NCBI GenBank assembly: GCA_047967505.1
Contig: CM106540.1
Strand: one strand, 5' to 3'
Length of the DNA stretch: 64,000 nucleotides
Source of the DNA: Dipteris shenzhenensis
Taxonomy: Eukaryota > Polypodiophyta > Polypodiopsida > Gleicheniales
The position numbers were made by a program, and so were the translations under genes. The notes beneath the pieces were generated by a model. The model worked only from the letters and a program-made list of their open reading frames with translations, was not told where the DNA came from and made no database searches. This document shows, piece by piece, positions 1 to 10,620 of this stretch. The first letter of the stretch is position 1. Every line of letters begins with the position of its first letter.

Positions 1-194
1 TGTTGAGTTGATGGAGGTTTTGAGTGTAGTAAGGCTCTGATTTCTATTGCTCTTGGATCGAGTAGAGCTTTTGAGTGGGGGTGCATTTGATAGAAGGGGT
101 TATGGTTGGTGTTGGCTTTCTATTGCATAGTGGTTTATAGAGAGTCTTGGGGCTTTCGATGGTCTGTCATTCAGGTTGGATCTTTGTGATGAGA

Positions 195-1130
195 GTGGGG
201 TCCCATTTCCTTCCCTCTCCCCACCCCCCATCTCCACCATCTCTCTACCTCTCTCTACACCCCATCTCCCCTTTTCCCCCTCCCCCTCCATCTCCCATCT
301 CCTCCACCACCCCCCATCTCCATCACCCTCCACTCCACCATCTCTCTACCTCTCTCTATCCCCCACTCCCTTCACTCCACTATCTCTCTACCTCTCTCTA
401 CACCCCATCTCCCCTTTTTCTCCTCCACCTCCCATTTCCTTCCCTCTCCCCACCCCCATCTCCACCATCTCTCTACCTCTCTCTACACCCCATCTCCCCT
501 TTTCCCCCTCCCCCTCCATCTCCCATCTCCTCCACCACCCCCCATCTCCTCCACCCCCCATCTCCATCACCCTCCACTCCACCATCTCTCTACATATCTC
601 TATCCCCCACTCCCTTCACTCCACTATCTCTCTACGTTTCTCTATCCCCCACTCCCTCCATTCCACCATCTCTCTACCTCTCTCTATCCCCACTCCCTTC
701 ACTCCACTATCTCTTTGCCTCTTTCTATCCCCCTCCACCTCCACCCCCCTTCTCCACCTACCCCCTCTACCCCCCCTTTCCCCTCCTCCACCCCCCTTCA
801 CCCCCATCCCCTCCTCCACCTCCACCTACCCCACCCCCTCCACCCCCACCTCCTTTCCCCCCCTTCCCTCTTTCCCCCCCAACTCCACCACCCATTTCCC
901 CCCCTTTTCCAATCTTCCCCCCTTCACCTCCACCACCACCCTCTCCACCCCCACCCCACCCCCCCTTCCCCCCCCCCTCCCCCCCCCCCCCTCTCTCCAC
1001 CTCCACCTCCATGCCCCATCTCCACCACCCTTTACCCCCTCCACCCCCTTCCTTCACCTCCCCCTTCTCTCTCTCTCTCTCTTCTCCCCCCCCCTCTCTC
1101 TCTCTCTCTCTCTCCCCCCTCTCTCTTGGC
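195..1130. repeat. Pyrimidine-only minisatellite / low-complexity tract
   Basis: About 930 bases in which the plus strand is almost entirely C and T, built from variants of CCATCTCTCTACCTC and CACCCCATCTCCCC. A longer block is duplicated in tandem: the block starting CCCATTTCCTTCCC at 202 recurs at 431, an offset of 229 bases. The tract ends in short CT runs near 1065-1120. Long open frames across it encode only Pro/Ser/Leu/Thr-rich or Gly/Glu-rich low-complexity peptides and are composition artefacts. Nothing suggests a gene. Confidence 0.9.
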
Positions 1131-2435
1131 CGACCCCTCCCTAAAACTACTCCTAAGGGGCTTTAGCCCCCTACCTAATAATTGAGGGCTTTAGCCCTTA
1201 GTAAGGGCCTAATAAGCCCTTGCTTATTGCAAGGCAAGGCCCGGTGTGCAAGGCTCGACCTGCGCACGCGACGCCTGCCTGCACGATGGCACCACCTGCC
1301 CATAGCAATGTAGCTGCCAACGACGATGCATCCACCAATGGTGACAATGATGGCAGCATGCCCACCTATGCGGCAACACCACCCGCTCGACCTCCGCCAG
1401 CTCGGCCAAGGGGCCTTAGCCTTAAGGCCCTCCATAATTCATCCCCCCCCCCTCCGAAAAAACCTAAGCCACCACCCCCTCCCCCCTCAGGAAAAAAAGA
1501 GAGGGTTAAACTAACCCTAAAAACTAACCGTAGTTAGGTTAGATTAAACTTAGGTCAGGTTAGTTGTCCATAGCTTAGGTTAGGTAAATTGACCATCAAG
1601 TTAGATTAATTTAACTATGGATCAGTTAGTAATTAACTTTAGTTAGTTGGACTAACTATAGTCAAATTAATTATTATAGTTAGATAAACTAGATTAGGCT
1701 ACGGACGAGTTATAGTAATTGAGTGCAAACTAACTAGTGGTTAGTGCACAACCCTAGTTAGCTCAAAGGTCTGGGACCATTCACACTTGGCCTTAAAGAC
1801 AAAAGGGCCCCTAAAATCCCCTAACTTTGAGGGTCCATATCTTGCCCGTTAAGCTTTGAATCACAACTTCACACACAGAACCATTAAGCTATGGGAACTT
1901 CTTCCAGCCAACCCCACACCATTTAGGCATCCATAAAACACATTAATTTGCGCCCCCATGTGGGTGCCTTTTTTGCAGTAATTCGCTCATAAGATTCCAT
2001 CGAGACCTTTGATTGACAATTCATCTACACCGGCACATTTTCCCACTCACGTGGAACAATCCTAGGCATGTTTTTAACTCGACACTCCCTACGACACTGA
2101 TGCATCTCTAACCCCCCTAACAATTTTAACTCCTTTCTTGGGAACCCGTATCATGGCCATTTAAAGAACAAATTACACTTGGATTGAACCCAGATTTCAT
2201 GCATGTAAAGATGTATTGTAAATGAAGTGTTTCAAAGTCTTTAACTATCAATTTTGGGCTCCGGTAGTTGCCTCATGTAGGCATTGATTTTGACCCGCCG
2301 CTTGCTTATTTTTTACTATTTTTGGGTCCACAAAGGTCAAAATCATAATCGGACTTTGCAGTCATATGCACCCATCTGAAAGTCACAAATAGGACTTGTT
2401 TATGCACCTCAGATCTGGATGAAGACTAGCCCCAA
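1131..2435. other. Non-genic; TTAG-rich low-complexity stretch
   Basis: No gene recognised. From about 1500 to 1760 the sequence is rich in degenerate GTTAG/TTAGGTTA/AACTA motifs. A poly-C/poly-A patch lies at 1441-1500. The stretch lies upstream of the outer gypsy element's first recognisable coding segment and may hold its 5' region, but I could not identify an LTR end or primer-binding site. Confidence 0.5.
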
Positions 2436-2807
2436 GTGCCATGTCTCAACCCACTCCAGGTGAGAACACAAGTGCCTCAACTAATGAGGAATCCCAATCT
2501 TCTGCAATATCCACGGCCTCCCAATCTTACTCCAGTAGTTCCGGTGCAACTCCTCCAAACTAAAGAGCAGGAACCTCACTATGAGTATGAAACAGAATAC
2601 CCTATGTACTATATGGATGGTGCTGAAGGACTCATCCCGATGTATACAAATCAAGTAAGATCCACCACATATCGAACACCCATCAAATGTTTTGGTTGTG
2701 GAGAAAACCACCGCATAGCAGAATGCCCACACAAGGGTACCCCACTTCATTCCAACCTGTGTGTAGGGAATGCGGAGTTGGGCATGCTTGCATGGATTTC
2801 CCACTAA
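2436..2807 (+). pseudogene. Outer Ty3/gypsy element: gag C-terminal zinc-knuckle segment
   Basis: Remnant of a retrotransposon nucleocapsid region. A CX2CX3HX4C knuckle is visible (C85, C88, H92, C97 of the 123-residue frame, DNA about 2688-2726), within CFGCGENHRIAEC. It is preceded by an acidic/aromatic segment (MDGAEGLIPMY) that resembles the pre-knuckle segment of the gag copy at about 58.3 kb (MQDDQYIPIY), so the two belong to one family. The gag core domain seen in that copy is not recognisable upstream here, so the 5' part is lost or too diverged. It lies in the same orientation as the protease, RT and integrase segments that follow, and is not expected to be functional. Confidence 0.6.
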
Positions 2808-3342
2808 GAACAAAGCCTTAGCCAACCACGGAAGTAAAACCTGAAGTACCCCTAGGGATGATAAGTGTGGAAAATCATAGTGTAGCAACACGAAGTGTGG
2901 CATCACAATCGGTCTTGATCAATAACAAGACAAAAGAAAGAACCAGCATGGCAAAAATTCCTTTTCACTCAAAAAGCAAATCCAAGGAAGCATACCCCAA
3001 TGTTGAAACTGAAAAGACGCACTACCAAGCCTTGAAGCAATGGGTTTAACAAGAATAAGAAAAATTTGAGACAGACAGGATGGTAGTAGCAGAGGTTAGA
3101 ACACCATTAGCACCTAGCATTGACACAGTTGATTGATCCCAACAACTTCCAAGAGGTAATAGAGCAACATGCAAAACATGCCCAATTGGATGGCATCATA
3201 CTAGCAAGCTTAATAAGCTGCTCAGTCACGATGCCAATTGGGACCTTACTAAGAAATTGCCCTACAATGTGGGAAAGTTTCAAGGGATGGATCAAATCTT
3301 CACAATACTTCCCCCCCACCTGAAGAAGAGGAAAATACAATT

Positions 3343-3996
3343 TTGGTAAAATTTGGTGCTCGGGATGACATAAAAAATGTAACCATGGCGTTGGAGCATA
3401 AAGCCTTTGGTCAATACCCGGCAATAGTGGACGGCGGAGCCAAAGTAAGCATTTTGGCAAGAGTGCTATATGAAGAATGGGGTCTACCTCCAATGCAGAA
3501 GGCCACATTTAACATCCGCCTAGCTGACCACACGAAAATGAAGCCAATGGGTATCGTTGAAAATGTGTCAACAAAAATTGCTGGAGTAAGATTCACACTC
3601 CAATTTACTATCTTGGATCTTCCCAAGGGCACCACAGCATACCAGATATTGTTGGGAAGACCATGGCTTCAAGAAGCATCGGTACTCCATGATTGGGGCA
3701 CCGATAGGATCACTATCCAAAATAGAGAAACTGTTGTAAAGATATATCTGGGAACTGCAGAAATCAAACCCACTATTCCTAGAAATGTTGAAGACACTTC
3801 TTCCACTATAGCCACTAGTCATGCATGCCGTGAACCTACCAATGCACAAAAGCCCATAGAAGGGGATACACAAAGTGACATCAACAATTGGATACAGACG
3901 TTGGCTACAATAGATAATTGTAAAACAACACATCTAATGTTGCCAAATGTGGATGCCCAAACGATACAACTAGAAGCACCCAATTTGGGACGATGA
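3343..3996 (+). pseudogene. Outer Ty3/gypsy element: aspartic protease domain
   Basis: A 217-residue open frame with the layout of a retropepsin. An active-site-like IVDGGAKVSIL lies at residues 28-38 (DGG where DSG/DTG is usual), a beta-rich middle follows, and ILLGRPWL at about 102-109 matches the conserved 'LGRPWL' strand of plant gypsy proteases. The catalytic Asp is retained but the Ser/Thr next to it is Gly, which may weaken activity. It lies between the zinc knuckle (2.4-2.8 kb) and RT (4.7 kb) in the same orientation, the usual gag-PR-RT order. The first Met is probably internal to a former polyprotein. Confidence 0.7.
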
Positions 3997-4396
3997 ATCA
4001 GAAGTAGTGGAAATGCCAGTCTTCATGACAAGCGTCAAACGGGACAGTGACCCTGAAGAGTCCATAATAGAAGGCTACAGTGCCAACATAGAGTGGGATT
4101 TGGAAACAGAAGTTGATAATGCATCCTTGGAAGGCCAAGTATTTGACAATGACTTGGCAATCCTATAGGCACTCATGGCCATTGAATTCCCCAAGATCGA
4201 CCCTCCATCATAATCTAAAAGCAACCGGTCCAGGAAAAAGAAGGAGGGTGTATAGCATCACAAGGCCAAGATAGAGCATTTCAATGAATTTGAAAGAATG
4301 CAGACAAGAGTGTTAGAATTGTACTTGACTAAGCCCATAAAAGCACCCTAGTCCCCAAATTTTAAATGGGATCTTAAAGGGTTTGAAGGTTTTTGT

Positions 4397-6030
4397 ATGG
4401 TCGAAGAACCACTCCTTGAGAGTGCAACTCCTATTGAAAATCCATCACTGGTCTCACAAAGCAAAAATCTTAGAAAGTTCAAACCCAATGTGAGAATGAA
4501 GAGTGAAAAGGTGAATAATGACAAAAAAGAAGAACAAGGGAACACAGGTGAATTGGACCAAACATATTCTAGTGGAGCTAGCACAAGGAAACTGAATCTT
4601 GCCTTGGATGGCGAAGAAGAAAAGCCTATGTACATTGATGAACATCTCACTCTAGAAGAAGAAAATGAATTGAAAGCATTGCTAATGGAATATATAGATT
4701 GCATGGCTTGGTCCTACAAAGAAATGAAAGGGATTCCCCAGAAGTTGTAGTACATACCATACCGATAAGGGAAGGATCCAAACCAAAGGTACGTGGACCT
4801 TACAAGACAAATCCCAAGTATGGCACTCATGTCTATGAAGAATTAGAAAAACTACTGGAGGCTGGTTTCATTTATGAGATCAAGCATACCAATTGGGTGT
4901 CACCAATTGTGATTGTTCATAAGAAAAACAAGAAGCTCAGAATATGTGTGAATCTCAAGAACATCAATGCAGCACCAATCAGAGATCATTATCCCGTACC
5001 ATTGACTGAATAGTTTTAGAAAGGGTAGCATGATTTGAAGTGTATAGCTTCTTGGATGGGTTCAGCGGGTACAACCAAGTACAAATTGCACCTCAAGATT
5101 AGGCAAAGACATCATTTACCACAGAATGGGGTATTTTTGCATACAGAGTCATGCCATTTGGCTTATATGCCCCATCTACTTTTCAAAGAGTAATGTACAC
5201 CGCCTTCAAGGAATTTCTCAACAAGTTCCTACAAGTCTTCCTCGATGACTTGTGCGTACACTCAGGAAAAAAGGATCACTTGAAATGCCTTGAAGAAGTG
5301 CTTTAAAAATGCAGGGAGTATGGAATCTCTTTGAATCCTCTAAAATGCCAATTCTTGGTCACACATGGAGTAGTCTTAGGACACACGACATGGGATTGCA
5401 ACTAACATGGACAAAATAAAGATCATCATGGAGCTCCCCCCCCCCCCCCCATTAAATGCCAAGGGAATTCAAGTCTTCATGGGACATGCTGGATACAATA
5501 GAATATTCATACTAAGGTATGCCATGATTGCAAGGCCCCTATACAAGCTCCTAATCAAATTCATGTGGACAGACGAAAATGAACAAGATTCAAAACCCTT
5601 AAGTGGAGATTGATCACAGCCCCTATTCTAATGGCACCAAATTGGGACATAGACTTTCATGTACATACTGATGGTTCCAATTATGTAGTAGGGAGTGTGT
5701 TATGTCAACCTGGCAAACACAACAAAGACTACCCAGTATACTTTGCAAGCAGATAGCTAAATGATGTGGAGGTGAATTACACCACAACAAAAAGAGAAGC
5801 ATTGGCAATGATCTACAGCTTGAAGAAATTTCGACACTATCTATTGGCTACTGACTTTATCTTCTACACAGATCGTTAAGCCTTATTATATCTTGTGAAT
5901 CGGCCATGTACCACAGGCCAGATCACTTGATGGCTTCTACTGCTACAAGAATTAAATTTCAAAATCATGGTAAGAAAGGGAGCTCAACATTTCATTGCCG
6001 ATCACATCACAATTGAGGACATGAGAAGAG
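4397..6030 (+). pseudogene. Outer Ty3/gypsy element: reverse transcriptase and RNase H, frameshifted
   Basis: The RT would copy element RNA into DNA and the RNase H would remove the RNA strand. Frame 4397-4750 gives an acidic linker ending in the pre-RT segment AWSYKEMKGIP. A frameshift near 4735-4760 moves the reading to the RT N-terminus (YGTHVYEELEKLLEAGFI, then SPIVIVHKK). Further on, in pieces broken by stops, come FLDGFSGYNQV (about 5047-5085), the catalytic FLDD (about 5236-5249), and an RNase H start HVHTDGSNYVVGSVL (about 5655-5700) with TKREALAMIYSLKKFRHYL. Catalytic aspartates survive, but at least six in-frame stops and the frameshift make it a pseudogene. A C-homopolymer at 5437-5450 may mark another slip. 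Confidence 0.8.
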
Positions 6031-6084
6031 CCAGAAGGAATAGAAGATGACCTACCAAATGCCGCATTATTTCAAATAGACATT

Positions 6085-6451
6085 GTGCCTGATTGGTGTG
6101 CAGACATCATTGGGTATTTAATGGTAGGAATACCACCTCCTGAAATGAAAGAAGTGGATGTTAGGAAACTAATTCTAAAAGCTGCACCCTATCAACTCAT
6201 TGTAGGACAACTATACAAGATGGCCAAGGACCAGGTTTTAAGGAGATATGTGATGCCACATGAGATCATGCCAATCCTTAGTGAAGCACATGAAGGCATT
6301 GCAAGTGGACATTTCCAAGGGAAAGCAACATCAAGAAAAAGTCCTCGCAGGATATTGGTGGCCAACACGAAATGGGGGATTGATTTTGTGGGTCCCATCC
6401 ATCTAGTAGCAAAAGGAACACAGGCACGCTACATCATTGTGGCCATAGATT
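6085..6451 (+). pseudogene. Outer Ty3/gypsy element: integrase, 5' part (interrupted by inner element)
   Basis: Encodes the N-terminal integrase region: HEGIASGHFQGKATSRK, then WGIDFVGPI with the first catalytic Asp and RYIIVAID. The zinc-binding HHCC region is damaged. After the HxxxH half the natural reading shifts frame (an alternative frame reads VLAGYWWPT near 6345-6365), and the segment that should carry the two cysteines is missing before WGIDFVGP. The frame then runs directly into the inner element's LTR at 6452. It resumes at 13350-13355 with YFTKWAEA, so the two halves were one gene before the insertion. Confidence 0.85.
6447..6451. repeat. Target-site duplication AGATT (left)
   Basis: AGATT directly before the TG of the left LTR; the same five bases follow the CA of the right LTR at 13350. 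Five bases is the usual Ty3/gypsy duplication size. Removing the insert and one copy restores the integrase reading frame. Confidence 0.9.
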
Positions 6452-7172
6452 TGAAACCAAGAAGAGAGATTCCTAACACACACAGTTCACTTGATAATTT
6501 GAAAGAGAGAGCATCAAGACACCAAGAGACAACGACCACCAACTGGGTACAATCTCCCCCTCTAGATGAGTGGCTCACGCTTCCTCATCTAGAGTATTTA
6601 TGATATTTCATAAAAGCACCAAGGAGCCAAAATTATCCCCCTCTTCCAAAATGGAGGATTTGCTTTACATAGCCATCTTATGGCCCAAAAATGAATTATG
6701 TCCAATACAAAATATATTGCTCAAACTTGCAATAATAATGCCAATACAAAATTGGCCCATGGCCATATATAATGCGCTGTGTGACACCTCGATTATTACC
6801 CTCGCACTAACTCCAATCCTTGCTATGAGTTCCATCACCTGTACTCAAGCCGCCAATTACATTAGTTATTAACAATCGATTGAACGAATCACCGAATCAA
6901 CCGATCCCAACATAACCGTGCTCAAAGCACAATAATCAAGCACAACACCAATAGCACTAGCGACATTAGTATTAACATGGAATCACCCACAATACCAACC
7001 ATCTAGTATGGCAAAACACAAGCTAGTCAAGCGTCCCCAACTAACCACACAAAGTATCCACTAGGATGCCCACCATGTCTGGTGCGCTCTATGGAGTACT
7101 TTGCCATAGTCACACTTGAATAAAATAATAATGTCCAAAGCAAGATATATTAGAAATATAATTTCCGTAACA
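6452..7172 (-). repeat. 3' LTR of inner chromovirus
   Basis: A 721-bp repeat that begins TGAAACCAAG on the plus strand and ends CCGTAACA, so termini are TG...CA. It aligns with 12890-13349 throughout, except that bases from roughly 6520 to 6790 have no counterpart in the other copy. By eye there are around two dozen single-base differences plus small indels in the shared part, mostly C/T and A/G exchanges. It therefore inserted some time ago and both copies have drifted. Confidence 0.92.
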
Positions 7173-7186
7173 TCCCTCTTGCTTGG
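7173..7186 (-). other. Polypurine tract of inner chromovirus
   Basis: On the minus strand this reads CCAAGCAAGAGGGA directly before the 3' LTR start TGTTACGG. It is the expected site and composition for plus-strand priming. Confidence 0.75.
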
Positions 7187-7199
7187 ATTGCAACTGACC

Positions 7200-7820
7200 T
7201 TAGTTGCATGTTTGATTATAGGAACTAAGGAGGTCTGGAAAAGTTTGAAAGAACCGCTCAAGCATCCATTGAGCATCATCTCTCGGATGGTTCTTAAATT
7301 TGAGCAAGTATTTAGTATAGACATTTCCTTTTCGGGTCGAGGTCTGTTGATGATCAACAATGCATTCGAGTTCTAGAATTTCTTCTTCATCAACAATCAA
7401 TGGGGCCTCTTCATAGATAGGATGAATAGGTAAAGGTCCTTTGAAGGGATTTAAGAGGCTGATATGGAAAGCATTATGTATTTTCCAATTTTCAGGTAAT
7501 TCAAGCCTATAAGCTAGATCATTGATTTTTTGAATCACCTTGAATGGTCCATAAATACGTGGGTACATCTTGATTACTTGCCATTTCTCAACACTCTTCA
7601 ATCTTCTTTTCTCAATCCAAAGTACATAATTGCCTTCTTTAAAAAGCATGTGTTTCTGTTTCTTATTAGCTTGTTTTGTGTACTTCTCTTGAGCGATTGC
7701 AATGGCTTCTCGAACCTCTTTGAGAATATTTTGATAGTCATGGGTAAATGCATCTACTGCTTCCACTCTATGGGTCAATCGTGTGATAGGAATAGGTAAA
7801 ACCTTCCCATATAATCTCAA
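7200..7820 (-). pseudogene. Inner chromovirus: integrase C-terminus and chromodomain
   Basis: A 206-residue frame. Residues 60-115 carry the integrase C-terminal GPF/Y-like module (MLFKEGNYVLWIEKR ... KMYPRIYGPFKVIQKI, then AYRLELPENWKIHNAFHISLL). Residues 145-200 carry a chromodomain (ELECIVDHQ ... YLLKFKNHPRDDAQWMLERF), with the Y-LLKF-N-H and W-E features used to bind histone tails. The TAA/TGA end lies just before the polypurine tract, as expected for a chromovirus. The frame is entered through a frameshift near 7800 from the integrase core. This segment itself is uninterrupted and is the best-preserved part of the element. Confidence 0.85.
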
Positions 7821-7829
7821 AAGGCGCTC

Positions 7830-8560
7830 TTCCAGTTGCAGAATGAAGAGTATTATTATAAGGAAACTGTAAGAGACGGATGTATTTGTCCCAAGTCTTT
7901 AGTTGGCTTCTTGCATAAGCTCTTATCATATCCAGAATAGTACTGTTGGTAACTTCAGTTTGTCCATTCGATTCTAGATGAAAGGCTGATGAGAAATCTG
8001 AGTGCCTAGATTATGAAATAATGTAGTCCAGAAATTACTGCAAAATTTCGAATCTCGATCAGACACTATAATCTTTGGCAAGCCATGATGAACAAAGATA
8101 TGCTTGATGAATAAATGTGCAGCTTGCTGAGCTATTTGCATGGGATGAAATAAGCTTGCTTACTAAAGCGATCTACTATCATCCATATCATATCATTTTG
8201 ATTCGCTGTAGTAGGAAAACTTGTTATAAAATCCATAGATATTTGTTCCCAAGGTTGCGTAGGAATAGGCAAAGGCATTAGCAATGCTGGGGTCTTTCCT
8301 TTGTAACTCTTGATCTTTTGACAAGTGATGCATTCGGCTACAAACTTAGCCACATCTTTTCTTATAGTAGGCCAATGGAATTCCCTTGCTATCACTTGTA
8401 AAGTAGCAGTCACTACCCTATGTCCCATATATGGTGGTTGGTGCATTTCCTCCATTACACTTTGTGTAAAGGGTCGAGTGATGCATAATTTCTTTTGATA
8501 AAAGAGGTATCCATCATTGCATGAATAGTCCAACATAGGATTCCAATTATTATTCTCTAA
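7830..8560 (-). pseudogene. Inner chromovirus: integrase zinc-binding and catalytic core
   Basis: The zinc-binding part is present (MHQPPYMGH ... CITCQKIKSYKGKTP). The catalytic core has all three acidic residues: MDFITSFP (first Asp), VSDRDSKF (second Asp, about 8060) and, after a frameshift near 8000, SSAFHLESNGQTEVTNS (Glu, about 7955-7975). Continuous reading is open only from 8536 to 8132. The frameshift and a stop at 8130 split the rest. The residues needed for strand transfer persist although the gene is broken. Confidence 0.8.
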
Positions 8561-8612
8561 TTTGTTCCATATATTGGAAAAGTCTGGATCCCCTTGATAA
8601 ACCTTCGAAAGG

Positions 8613-9290
8613 CTAGGTCTCTACAGCAGTGATGTGATTAATACTTGACTTTCTGCTAAGAGCATCATCAACTACATTGTCTTTTCCAAGTTGATATTGA
8701 ATCATGGGCTGAAAGCTCTGTATAAATGGTGCCCACTTGATGTGCCTATCGAATATTAGTGGTTGAGTCAACAAATGCTCGATACTTTGTTGATCGGTTT
8801 TTATAAGAAACTCAGCTCCCATCAAATAATGTTTCCACATTCGTAAGGCATGCACAACAACAGTTAATTCTTTATCATATGTACTACAATTGCATTTCAT
8901 TGGTATTAATTTTCGACTCTCATATGCTATTGGATGGCCATCTTGCATAAGTACAGCTCCAATTCCATATCCACTAGCATCGGTTACAACTACAAAGAAT
9001 GGTCTAGAGAAATCAGGTAGTTGCAACACAGGAGCTTGTGTGAGAGCTTCTTTCAAAGTTGTAAAAAATTTACCTTGACGCTCAGTCCATAAGAAATGCT
9101 TAGCTTTTCTAAGAAGGTCTGTCAATGGATGTGCAATGTATGTGAAATTCTTGACGAACTTTCTATAAAAGCTACACAATCCCAAGAATGATCTTAATTC
9201 ATGTATATCTCGGGGTTTAGGCCATGTGACTATGCACTCAATCTTCTTTGGATCTACTCGAATCCCATCGATAGATACGATGTGACCCAA
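8613..9290 (-). pseudogene. Inner chromovirus: RT thumb/connection and RNase H
   Basis: An open 225-residue frame beginning at the end of the RT (GHIVSIDGIRVDPKKIE, then LRSFLGLCSFYRKFVKNF) and running through RNase H (VVTDASGYGIGAVLMQDG, SRKLIPMKCNCSTYDKEL, LIKTDQQSIEHLL). The first RNase H Asp (TDAS) and the later Glu and Asp (KEL, KTDQ) are visible. The typical C-terminal 'DALSRK' of this enzyme is present as DDALSRKSS. It is the longest uninterrupted pol segment. It continues upstream into the RT across stops near 9300-9345. Confidence 0.85.
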
Positions 9291-10234
9291 ATACTCTATC
9301 TGTTCTTGAAAGAAACTGCTCTTTTCAAGATTTATGTACTATTGATTTTCTTTCAAGAGTGAAATACTAGCTTCAGATGTTCCTTATGCTCCTTAACATC
9401 TTTGCTAAACACCAGAATATCATTGAAAAATACTACCACACAATCTTGGTGTTTAAGAAAGATTCGGTTCATCATTCTACTCAAAGTAGCTGGAGCATTA
9501 GTTAGCCCAAAAGGCATAACCAGGAACTCATAATGTCATGTATGAGTTCTAAAGGCAGTCTTGTATATATCCTCTTCTACCATACGAACTTGATGATAGT
9601 CAGATTTGAGGTCTGTCTTACTGAAGACCTTGGCCCCTTTTAATTTGTCCAAAAGATCATCAATACTAGGGATTGGATATCTGTTCTTCACTGTGATTTT
9701 GTTCAGTGCACGATAGTCTATTCACATTCGATAGGTTCCATTTTTCTTTTTGACTAATAAGACAGGTGCTCCATAGGAAGAACTATTGGGTCTTATTAAT
9801 CCTCTCTCTATCAGTTCCTCCACTTGCTTTTGAATCTCTTTTTGTTCTAGCTAATTGACTCTATAAGGAGCTTTGCAAGGTGGAGTATTGCTCAGTAAGA
9901 TTTCTATACTATGATCTTCAAGTCGAGAACATGGTAGTCCAGGTGGTAAATCCTCTAAGAAACAATCAGAAAACTGAGAAAGAAACTTTTGGTGTGTAGG
10001 CTTAGTGTTTGGATGAGTAGCCATTACCGTATTCACCAAAATTAGATATGTCTTCTCACGTTTTCTAATTGCTCTTTTGGCTTGTGTGTGGTTGAGTAAA
10101 GGACTGATCTCAAGTCTCATTGAGCGTTTCAGACATATTTCTTGTCTGTCCTTCTCAATCCACATCTGATGTGAATCGTAATCTATCTTAGGATTATATT
10201 GATGCCTCCATGGCATTCCTAAGATGATGTCCAC
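9291..10234 (-). pseudogene. Inner chromovirus: reverse transcriptase
   Basis: RT motifs in order on the minus strand: the protease tail (MDIILGMPWRH, 10234), LEDHSIEILLSNTPPCKAPYRVN followed by a stop, [44 protein letters not shown] (motif A, about 9585-9620), [11 protein letters not shown], and motif C. Motif C reads [11 protein letters not shown] at about 9405-9440, where the first of the two catalytic aspartates is Asn (AAT for GAT). Several stops also break the frame, including one after RVN at about 9852 and TGA in the YRM*IDYR region. It is not functional. Confidence 0.85.
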
Positions 10235-10620
10235 TCCCTATAGGGGTGCCACTAGAAAGTCTCGTCTATCCTTGTAGGGTTTGATTGAAATTTCAAGATT
10301 CTTGACTTCTCTAGTGCAATTGTACTTTGTCTTGGTAAAAGCAGCTTTGACCTTATAGTTAGATGGGAAAGACTCTAGGTTTAGTTTTGCTAAGGCTCTT
10401 TTCGAAATGAAATCATGTGTATAACCATCGTCATGCAAAATAACAACCTCTTTGCCATTAATGAAACCTTTCATTTTTAGAAAAGCATGACAATTATACT
10501 TACCTCCCTCTTGCTTGGATGCTTCGTTGTCAATCATGTGCACTTTTGCCGTCAGGGTCTTCTTTCTTTCAGGACACTCAGTGGCTATGTGTCCCACCTT
10601 GTTGCACTTGAAACACCTTA
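10235..10620 (-). pseudogene. Inner chromovirus: zinc knuckle and protease
   Basis: A canonical CX2CX4HX4C knuckle, CFKCNKVGHIATEC, lies at about 10570-10612 and would bind element RNA during packaging. It is followed by a retropepsin-like segment (FINGKEVVILHDDGYTHDFISK). The active site reads DDGYTH where DSGATH is usual in this family, so the Asp is kept but neighbouring residues differ. A stop separates it from the LGMPW segment of the next frame. Confidence 0.75.

Noticed and set aside
147-1166. Long Pro/Ser/Leu-rich open frames (322-339 codons) and antisense Gly/Glu-rich frames
   Set aside because: They come solely from the pyrimidine-only tract, which lacks stop codons by composition; no domain or codon structure.
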